64,000 nt of DNA from Candidatus Tisiphia endosymbiont of Beris chalybata (GTDB taxonomy: Bacteria; Pseudomonadota; Alphaproteobacteria; Rickettsiales; Rickettsiaceae): NCBI RefSeq assembly GCF_964026555.1, contig NZ_OZ032159.1, positions 620,001-684,000 of the forward strand, written 5' to 3'. Of this stretch, positions 55,227 to 64,000 are shown one piece after another. The translations under genes were made by a program, and so were the position numbers. Numbering within the stretch: position 1 is the first letter of the stretch; each line of letters opens with the position of its first letter. Below the pieces are notes generated by a model. The model was given only the letters and a program-made list of their open reading frames with translations, was not told the DNA's origin and made no database searches.

Positions 55227-58052
55227 TCAAAGAGGTAAAGTAGCTATAAAAATAGTTTTACCATTTTGATCATTTTCTGCCCAAATTTTCCCCATATGAA
55301 CTTCAATTACCTTTTTACAGAGAGCAAGCCCCATACCTCTTCCTCCCGCAGGAGTACGAGTTTTTGAACTTACCATAAAAACTCCAAATATATCCAATAA
55401 TTCTTCCTTGGGGACTCCTATCCCTTCATCTTGAATAGTAAATTTTACTTCTAGTGCTGTTTTAATTAAATTGATTAGAATCTTGCCCTTATTACCATAA
55501 GTAATAGCATTAATAATTAAATTATCTAAAGTTTGTTTTATATAATATTTATCACAGTTCACGGTAATATTTTCTGGAATATTTAAAACAAATTCTAGCT
55601 CTCGATCATTCAGGTAAAGCTCACTACATATATTTATTCTTTCATGCACTAAATTACTAAAATTTACCTCTTCTTTATTTAGATTATAAGTTAAACTAGT
55701 TAATTTAGAAAAATCTAAAAGATTGTTCATTAAACTATTTAATCTTCTAGAGCTTTTAGCAATCACTAATGCCGCTTGTCGGCGTTGCTTATCCGAGAGC
55801 TTATCATATTTTTCCCACAAGGTTTCTCCTAAGCTAGTAATGCCTGTCATCGGAGTGTGAATTTCATGATTTATATTCCGTAAAAATTCATGTTTAAGGT
55901 TTAGTAATTTTTGTAATTCTTCCTCTCGATCACGTATTTGCCTTCCCAAATGGATATTTTTCGCGTCAGCTAACTCTTGTTGTTTTTGTTTAGGTCTTAA
56001 AAATAAGATTAAGATAATAGCAAATAATATCAAGTAACTGATTATCTTAAACTGAATAAATTCATTACTTGGTAAATTATCAACCTGCATATAATATTTA
56101 TAAAATTCGCTACTAATAAAGATATTAATTACGATTAAAATCATGGTTAAATACCATCTTAATAAAATCGCAACTATTATTAAATTAACCATAAATACTA
56201 CTATTTGTAGTTTATTATAATTATTTATAATAATAAGAACACTATTAGAAAAAATTAGGGTATAAAATATACAAAATAACCATAATATTGAGATAAAATC
56301 CTTATTGTTATATTTTTGAGACCATAAAGGATATATTAAAAGTGATGCTGCAGTAATGAGCGCCGTATAATTTATCAAATTGTATAGATATATATATTCT
56401 TGATATCTGTGAGTGATTCCTTCCGGTACTATATAAATAGAAAAATGGGTACTAAGCATTATAAAAAGCCCTAGGTAAATATAGGTACTTTCTTGTCTTG
56501 GCAGGCTATTATGACATAATTTCAAAATATTAAAGTTTTTAATATTATTGAAAAAATTAATGATTTTACGTTTACGTTTCGCTGTTAAACTAGTAAGGTA
56601 GAGCAGCTTTTTACCACTACTAAACCCTCCGGGTTGTTTTAGTAAATAATGACTCCCTAAAAGAAATAGCAAGTTAGTAAATAATCCTACTATGGCGGCA
56701 TAAAATTGCGACATGTCCGAGAAATGCCAAAATAATATCATAAACAACCCTGCTACCATACCAATTATAATACATTTAGGAGTCGATCTGAAGCCAAAGA
56801 TAGATAAAATTAGTGGGCCAGATACTATTGGCATATAAAAGCTGGTCTTTAATAAAGAAGTGAATAATAAATTTTTTATATATAATGAGATAATAAAGGC
56901 AATTATCCCTATAAGTATCGTATTAACATAGGAAAAGGTTAAGGTCTGTTTCAAGGACCATTTAATTCCTAATGCTTTAGGTAAATCGTAAGAAGCAATA
57001 ATTGCTGCAACATTAATATATGAATTAACAGTAGATATTAGCATCGACATAATACACACAGCAAGCATCCCTTTAAGCCCTATATGGTAGTCATCCATAC
57101 AGCTCATCATATGCGGTATCATATCATTGAGTTGAAGATTTGGGTTATTGCAAAATATCAATATCGCAATCCAAATAAACATTATTAAAAGCAGAAAACA
57201 GGCTATAGAAGCAATACCAAAGGATTTAGTTACTTGGCCCGTATCCTTGGCCATTAATATTTTTTGGAAAACAGCAGGATTTAAAGAAGGAACAATAAAA
57301 AATATAAAGGAACTAATAAAAGGCCAAAATCTAGGGTTATGGATATTAGCTAATTGAGTCAAATCAAATAATGGACTTTGCAAAACTGTATTATATACTA
57401 TTGCCTCACTATCAAAATTTTGCCAAATGGCTATCCCCAATATTGGCACAATCACACAAAAAGTAAAAAATTGCACGGTATCACTAAAGGTGATAGCCCT
57501 GATGCCGCCCACAGAGGAGTAGGCTATTACTACCACTGCAATAGATAACGTAGCATAAAAGCCAGAAAAATTAGAAAATAATTGTAAAATTACTGAGGCT
57601 ATATGAAATTGTATCGAGACTTTGGCTATACAATAGCATATGCTGGCAATAGCAGTGATCAATCTTACTTTTTCGCCATATAAATTTCCCATAGTTTCTG
57701 CTACAGAAAAATTCCCTAAGAACCCTTCTACGCGCGGCGCTACAACAAAACAAACTATTAGACCGTTAATAACGGTACCCGCTACAGCAGGCACTATATA
57801 AAATAGCCCGTTAGTGTAAACCTGAAATATATTAGTTAAAAATACGCTCCCGCTAATCCAAATCACAATAGCAGTGGCAGCTATATTAGCGGTAGGGAAA
57901 TTTCTTCTACCAATAGCATATTCTTTCATACTTTGCACTGCAGTATATGTATTTATACTGCGCTTCTTCCCGGGAGTTATACCTATTAATAAGTTAACCA
58001 CCAAGAAACAAATAAAGATAATAATATCTATATTCGAGTAGAGAAATGCCAT
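55227..58052 (-). CDS. Hybrid sodium:solute symporter-sensor histidine kinase
   Basis: About 941 residues. The N-terminal ~480 residues form a PutP/SSS-type transporter with 12-13 helices (AIGRRNFPTANIAATAIVIWISG, SSVGGIRAITFSDTVQFFTF). A second group of helices leads to a cytoplasmic coiled coil, then HisKA with the H-box HEFLRNINHEIHTPM, and a HATPase with CDKYYIKQTLDNLIINAI, DEGIGVP and GGRGMGLALCKKVIE. The layout resembles CbrA-like kinases in which a transporter domain senses substrate. No response regulator is adjacent. I prefer ATG 58052; the frame is open to GTG 58115, which overlaps ygfZ by 13 bases. Confidence 0.85.
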   Translation of the reverse strand: MAFLYSNIDIIIFICFLVVNLLIGITPGKKRSINTYTAVQSMKEYAIGRRNFPTANIAATAIVIWISGSVFLTNIFQVYTNGLFYIVPAVAGTVINGLIVCFVVAPRVEGFLGNFSVAETMGNLYGEKVRLITAIASICYCIAKVSIQFHIASVILQLFSNFSGFYATLSIAVVVIAYSSVGGIRAITFSDTVQFFTFCVIVPILGIAIWQNFDSEAIVYNTVLQSPLFDLTQLANIHNPRFWPFISSFIFFIVPSLNPAVFQKILMAKDTGQVTKSFGIASIACFLLLIMFIWIAILIFCNNPNLQLNDMIPHMMSCMDDYHIGLKGMLAVCIMSMLISTVNSYINVAAIIASYDLPKALGIKWSLKQTLTFSYVNTILIGIIAFIISLYIKNLLFTSLLKTSFYMPIVSGPLILSIFGFRSTPKCIIIGMVAGLFMILFWHFSDMSQFYAAIVGLFTNLLFLLGSHYLLKQPGGFSSGKKLLYLTSLTAKRKRKIINFFNNIKNFNILKLCHNSLPRQESTYIYLGLFIMLSTHFSIYIVPEGITHRYQEYIYLYNLINYTALITAASLLIYPLWSQKYNNKDFISILWLFCIFYTLIFSNSVLIIINNYNKLQIVVFMVNLIIVAILLRWYLTMILIVINIFISSEFYKYYMQVDNLPSNEFIQFKIISYLILFAIILILFLRPKQKQQELADAKNIHLGRQIRDREEELQKLLNLKHEFLRNINHEIHTPMTGITSLGETLWEKYDKLSDKQRRQAALVIAKSSRRLNSLMNNLLDFSKLTSLTYNLNKEEVNFSNLVHERINICSELYLNDRELEFVLNIPENITVNCDKYYIKQTLDNLIINAITYGNKGKILINLIKTALEVKFTIQDEGIGVPKEELLDIFGVFMVSSKTRTPAGGRGMGLALCKKVIEVHMGKIWAENDQNGKTIFIATLPL

Positions 58053-58102
58053 AGGTCTTTTATATTCTAAGATAAGGTTATTATAAAATATTACGATTAT
58101 TT

Positions 58103-58927
58103 TTATAGTCTCCACTCAGGTATTGATAAAGAAACTGGGATGTTTCTTATAGTCGCAATACCATTTTTTAATAGAGCATAATCATCTAATCTAATCAAAG
58201 CTATCCCGCTATTCTGATAACTGGAACATAATACACCAATTTTCGTATTATTTATAACAATCTCATCACTTTTTAATATATTTGCAATATTTATTTCACT
58301 AAATAGTTTAAATATCTTCTTCCTAACAACACCCTGATATTTTGTTCGTGAAATCACCTCCTGCCCAATATAGCAACCCTTGGCGTAGCTTATAGCATTT
58401 AATTCTTCTCCTCCATATTCAACTGGGATTGATCGCTCATATATTAAATCTTCATAACCATCAACTATTGCCCACTCGTACTTATCACGTAGATATAATT
58501 GTTGCGTTTCTACCATTTGAGCAGACAAGTATTTTGTGTATTCTTTATCAATGATAGAGCGAAACCGTAACTTATTATAGCGCGGATCTTGAAGAGACAT
58601 GAGTACATAAGATTCTAATTTTTCTTGAGAATAGAGCACTTCATAAGTTTCATTTAAATTAACTATCTCCACTTTAGCACGCAATTTATATCTATTTAAG
58701 TAAGCTTTAAATAAATCCGCTTGGTTGATATTAATATCGACCAAAAAATTTGTGGCTGATATTTTAAAGACAAAAAAATCGAATAAATATCTCCCTTGAT
58801 TACTAAGCGCGTAATTATAACAATAATCATATTTTTTTATATCATTAGTAGTTAAATTATGTAAAAAGCTCATAGCATCATTACCTGACACCCCTATAAT
58901 TGCTCGATCTATTAATGTTTCATACAT
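58103..58927 (-). CDS. ygfZ: YgfZ/GcvT-type folate-binding Fe-S maintenance protein
   Basis: A 274-residue YgfZ protein with the signature K-G-C-Y-x-G-Q-E in YAKGCYIGQEVISRTKYQG. The N-terminal part has GVSGNDAMSFLHNLTTNDI. YgfZ supports iron-sulfur enzymes and tRNA modification, and the conserved Cys is essential in E. coli. It precedes the kinase gene in one transcript. Confidence 0.88.
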   Translation of the reverse strand: MYETLIDRAIIGVSGNDAMSFLHNLTTNDIKKYDYCYNYALSNQGRYLFDFFVFKISATNFLVDININQADLFKAYLNRYKLRAKVEIVNLNETYEVLYSQEKLESYVLMSLQDPRYNKLRFRSIIDKEYTKYLSAQMVETQQLYLRDKYEWAIVDGYEDLIYERSIPVEYGGEELNAISYAKGCYIGQEVISRTKYQGVVRKKIFKLFSEINIANILKSDEIVINNTKIGVLCSSYQNSGIALIRLDDYALLKNGIATIRNIPVSLSIPEWRL

Positions 58928-58978
58928 ATTATTTTCTATATTTTAATTGACTTTAGCACTTTTATAACTACTATATGC

Positions 58979-59106
58979 GTATACTTGCGTTATTTTAAAA
59001 TTTGAATTTGAAAGTGAATGAGCACAGAGGGGTTAATATACCTACTCTAGCCCCACAAAAACCCATGATATTTCAAAAAACAATTTTTCAAAGTAAAAAA
59101 GTATAC
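58979..59106 (+). repeat. Diverged palindromic repeat, family C-like (C5)
   Basis: GTATACTTGCG at the left and AAAAAAGTATAC at the right; inner arms TTTGAAAGTGAATG and CCATGATATTTCAAAAAACA follow the layout of C4 (33727-33850). Confidence 0.6.
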
Positions 59107-59132
59107 TGAGACAATAATTATTTATTTATTAT

Positions 59133-59969
59133 ATGAGATGCTCTTCATATTGTACGTCTTCTGAATATAAAATGAATGATTTAGTAGCAAACCTCAACAA
59201 AGTTGGCTTTGAACCACAGTTTTTTGATGACGTCATATATATTCAAAAAGAAACCAGAAAAGATTCTGGTCCTATCGATGTTTTTTTCTTTCCTTTCGGT
59301 TGTATCACTATATGGGGTGCTGAAGAAGAACAGGAAAAGGCTATTTTAGCTGATATAGTTCCTGTGCATGGCAAAGAAAATAATGAACTAATTTCGGATT
59401 TTATTTATTTCGATTATGATGAAGAAACTGGAAAAACTTTTATCGATGAAGAAAAAAATGAAATTATTCTAGGAGATAAATCAACTTTTATAAAATTATC
59501 TATCTCACATGCTTTAGCGCAATCAGTTAAACTTAGTGTTCTTGAGCAATCGGTAAGTAATTTAATAGTGAAAACCACTCCTATTCAACAGGAATTAGCT
59601 AGGACAGGGAGTGTTTCTCTTTCAAAAAAAGAAATATCTCAACAAATCGGGATATTGTTTAATGAACGATATTCTATTAATTTACATAGTGATATACTGG
59701 ACACCCCAGAATTTTTCTGGCGACGCCCTAGCTATGAGCCATTATATTTAATGACAGTAGAATTTCAAGATATTCAGATTCGTCAGAATATTCTTAACCA
59801 TCGTTTAAGTATGATCCATGAATTATATAACATTTTATCTAATGATTTAAATTATAAACATTCTACTAGATTAGAATGGATAATTATCATATTAATTACT
59901 ATGGAAGTTGTGCTCTCTCTTGCACATGACAATTTATTCTTTAAAATCATTAATTATTTTATAAAGTAA
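59133..59969 (+). CDS. RMD1/YagE (DUF155) family protein
   Basis: A 278-residue protein of the DUF155/RMD1 family. DVFFFPFGCITIWGAEEEQE, ISHALAQSVKLSVLEQSV, DTPEFFWRRPSYEPLYLMT and LNHRLSMIHELYNILSNDLN are characteristic, followed by a C-terminal membrane helix (LEWIIIILITMEVVLSL). Mitochondrial members (RMND1) support translation in mitochondria; the bacterial role is not established. It lies alone between repeat C5 and coxB. Confidence 0.82.
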   Translation: MRCSSYCTSSEYKMNDLVANLNKVGFEPQFFDDVIYIQKETRKDSGPIDVFFFPFGCITIWGAEEEQEKAILADIVPVHGKENNELISDFIYFDYDEETGKTFIDEEKNEIILGDKSTFIKLSISHALAQSVKLSVLEQSVSNLIVKTTPIQQELARTGSVSLSKKEISQQIGILFNERYSINLHSDILDTPEFFWRRPSYEPLYLMTVEFQDIQIRQNILNHRLSMIHELYNILSNDLNYKHSTRLEWIIIILITMEVVLSLAHDNLFFKIINYFIK

Positions 59970-60046
59970 TTAACACCATTAAATATTAAATATCTATTAA
60001 TCATTTTATATTTAAAAAAGGTGACTAACGATACACTCGGTTTAGG

Positions 60047-60075
60047 TGGATATTTAAAACTGTTTTAAGTATCCA
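60047..60075 (+). terminator. Possible terminator hairpin after the DUF155 gene
   Basis: TGGATATTTAAAAC pairs with GTTTTAAGTATCCA with a single T-G mismatch and almost no loop, followed by TTTCTTATT. It lies 78 bases after the stop codon. A cruciform or operator is another reading. Confidence 0.4.
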
Positions 60076-60158
60076 TTTCTTATTATATTAATAAACCAGT
60101 TCCATATAAGAATCATTATCCGGATATAGAACTTAGGTTATAAAATCTACCATATACA

Positions 60159-60980
60159 ATGAAGAAATTGATTGTTGCATTATTAAGTCTTCTACCTGCT
60201 ACTAATAGCTTAGCTTCAGAACCTCATGCCTGGCAAATGCTGTTTCAAGCCCCTGCCAGTCAGTTAATGGAAGAATTACAAGGATTTCATAATTTCTTAT
60301 TGTTAATTACCGGCGGGATAGTCTTGTTTGTTTGCGCTCTATTACTATATGTTTGTATTAGATTTAACGCGAAAGCAAATCCTGTACCGGCAAAATTTTC
60401 CCATAATATATTAATTGAAGTCATTTGGACAATTATTCCAATAATAATTTTAGCTATTATAGCAATACCATCGTTCCGTATTTTACGTTTTGCTGAAAAA
60501 ACTCCTGAAGCAGAGATGGTAGTTAAAGTGGTAGGATATCAATGGTATTGGCATTATATTTATCCCGATCATGACAATATAGAGTTTGATAGTTATTTAA
60601 TTCTTGATCACAATTTAAAACCTGGACAGAAACGCTTATTAGAAGTTGATAATCGACTAGTGATCCCAGAAAATACTACCGTAAAATTTTTAATTACTGC
60701 AGGAGATGTGATACATAGTTTTGCTATCCCAGCGCTTGGTATTAAAATAGATGCTGTACCTGGAAGACTTAATGAGGCCTGGACTAAAATTGCTAAGAGA
60801 GGGGTGTATTATGGTCAATGTTCTGAGCTGTGTGGGATTAACCATGGCTTTATGCCAATTACCATTGAAGTTGTGAGTAAAGAAGAATTCCAAAGTTGGT
60901 TAATGTCAGCAAAGGCAAAATTTACTATGCACAGGAATATTAGTAATAAAATTTCTACTGTAACATATCTGATGCAATAA
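60159..60980 (+). CDS. coxB: Cytochrome c oxidase subunit II
   Basis: A 273-residue CoxB with signal peptide, two membrane helices (FLLLITGGIVLFVCALLLYV and LIEVIWTIIPIIILAIIAIP), the GYQWYWHYIYP stretch and the CuA site in GQCSELCGINHGFMPI. It receives electrons from cytochrome c. It is followed after one base by an acetyltransferase gene, which separates it from coxA. Confidence 0.95.
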   Translation: MKKLIVALLSLLPATNSLASEPHAWQMLFQAPASQLMEELQGFHNFLLLITGGIVLFVCALLLYVCIRFNAKANPVPAKFSHNILIEVIWTIIPIIILAIIAIPSFRILRFAEKTPEAEMVVKVVGYQWYWHYIYPDHDNIEFDSYLILDHNLKPGQKRLLEVDNRLVIPENTTVKFLITAGDVIHSFAIPALGIKIDAVPGRLNEAWTKIAKRGVYYGQCSELCGINHGFMPITIEVVSKEEFQSWLMSAKAKFTMHRNISNKISTVTYLMQ

Positions 60981-60981
60981 T

Positions 60982-63206
<2,225 letters not shown>

Positions 63207-63317
63207 TTTTTAAAGGTTAATTTTTTAATATTTTGTTATAAAAAAGGTGTTTGGGGTTGTGTTTTAATAGTATTTATTATATCTTAAATTAAATTACTAT
63301 TTGACATTATTATCCTC

Positions 63318-63941
63318 ATGAAAGAAATTAATATAGAACAAACCCTGGAACCTGCAGGGTTCTGGAGGAGAATTGCTGCAGGGTGTCTTGATGATACAAT
63401 AATCTGGAGCCTTGGATGCATCTTGGCATTTATAATCATCGCATTTCTAATGATTGTTACTGAGTGGGAGGGAAAAGCCTTTTTACAATCTCTAAGTAAT
63501 GAGTCTCTTCTAAGTATTATATATGATAATACTCCACGTGATGTTTTCAATCTGAAAGATACTGCAATGATGACATTGGCTATTATTAGTGGCAGTTATA
63601 TTGCAGCCTTTGAATCATCCAAACTGCAAGCAACCGTTGGCGGCTATTTGGTAGGGATAAAAATCCTGAATAAAGATGGTAGCTCCTTAGGATTTTTAAA
63701 GTCTTTTTTTAGAAGCATAAGCATGACAGTTACCTTGTTCTTAGCTTCCTTTTTAAGTTGCATAGCGGCATTTTTCTCGAATCCCGATATATCCGATGCA
63801 GATCTGTTCAGGATAGCCAATATGACGGTCTATATATCGTGGATTATAATAGTAATTCTAAATATTGGTTTTTTCATATATGATGACCAAAAAAGATTCC
63901 TTCAGGATATAATTTTTAGAACAAGAATAGTACGACGATAA
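63318..63941 (+). CDS. RDD-family membrane protein
   Basis: A 207-residue protein with the RDD pattern: AGFWRRIAAGCLDDTIIWSLG in helix 1 (R-R and D-D), then QATVGGYLVGIKILNKDGSS and a final SFFRSISMTVTLFLASFLS. The family is thought to be involved in transport; the exact role is unknown. Three or four helices are predicted. Confidence 0.8.
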   Translation: MKEINIEQTLEPAGFWRRIAAGCLDDTIIWSLGCILAFIIIAFLMIVTEWEGKAFLQSLSNESLLSIIYDNTPRDVFNLKDTAMMTLAIISGSYIAAFESSKLQATVGGYLVGIKILNKDGSSLGFLKSFFRSISMTVTLFLASFLSCIAAFFSNPDISDADLFRIANMTVYISWIIIVILNIGFFIYDDQKRFLQDIIFRTRIVRR

Positions 63942-63947
63942 AGATAG

Positions 63948-64000
63948 ATGACCAAGAAGCCAATAATAGCGATCACTCTTGATTCAGTTAATAATACTGA
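63948..64000 (+). CDS. Start of a class I glutamine amidotransferase-like (peptidase C26) gene
   Basis: The 17 complete codons read MTKKPIIAITLDSVNNT, resembling the opening of PuuD-like gamma-glutamyl-GABA hydrolases (K-K-P-x-I-G-I-T). The gene runs off the right edge, so this is tentative. It starts 7 bases after the RDD gene. Confidence 0.45.
   Translation, partial: MTKKPIIAITLDSVNNT

Overview
The window is AT-rich and reads as a chromosome segment of an obligate intracellular alphaproteobacterium of the order Rickettsiales, most likely family Rickettsiaceae. The pointers are a Tlc-type ATP/ADP translocase (46048-47613), a protein that aligns over about 235 residues with my memory of the Rickettsia effector Sca4 (43646-45946), a Rickettsia-type isocitrate dehydrogenase, a RAGE-type TraG fragment, a GTA-like head/tail cluster, an ankyrin protein, and many palindromic repeats resembling Rickettsia palindromic elements (RPEs). 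Genus cannot be fixed from sequence alone; a Rickettsia relative such as a Megaira-like lineage is an inference.

Layout. 1-5 kb: rlmE (partial) and nusB on the minus strand, then an envelope cluster rseP-bamA-skp on the plus strand, in which rseP and bamA carry a dense set of frameshifts. 5-9.6 kb: icd, three Mrp/Mnh antiporter subunits, ccmB and a small membrane protein. 9.7-13.8 kb: an ankyrin protein and the cytochrome bc1 operon petABC. 14-28 kb: mgtE, tRNA-Leu(GAG), a HAD phosphatase, gyrB, lolA, bcp, SURF1, a small glutamine synthetase-like protein, pgeF, an unknown protein, tolB and tRNA-Thr(CGT). 28-35 kb: mfd-sdhE divergent from rhodanese-dnaA, then a HAD-like protein with an internal tandem duplication. 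35.5-42 kb: a reduced RcGTA-like cluster (gp4/5 fusion, gp6, gp7, gp8, gp12, gp13) whose gp13 is split by an IS3-family element. 42-47.6 kb: an unknown helical protein, the Sca4-like protein and tlc. 47.7-54.3 kb: a composite transposon, made of two inverted ISAs1-family copies bounded by a 10-bp direct repeat, carrying a TraG fragment, a TPR protein and two IS982-type elements. 54.3-64 kb: hemC, a symporter-histidine kinase, ygfZ, an RMD1/DUF155 protein, coxB - acetyltransferase - coxA, an RDD protein and a class I glutamine amidotransferase-like start.

The most distinctive signal is the repeat population. At least eight families (called A-H here) of 100-160 bp elements with inverted ends fill nearly every intergenic gap. 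Most share a small central stem-loop whose stem bases co-vary between families. Elements are inserted inside other elements at least five times. Several lie inside reading frames, supplying the start of Skp, the tail of MnhG, a probable linker joining the phage prohead protease to the major capsid protein, and the stop codons of LolA and SURF1. These resemble RPEs, so the class is not new, but the modular core, the nesting and the gene-boundary uses are worth a dedicated look.

Many of the genes serve aerobic energy metabolism (bc1 complex, cox subunits, SURF1, SdhE, IDH) alongside ATP import, and the envelope and replication/repair genes are standard core functions. Accessory content consists of mobile or host-interaction genes: ankyrin, Sca4-like, TPR, HAD-like, GTA-like and RAGE remnants.
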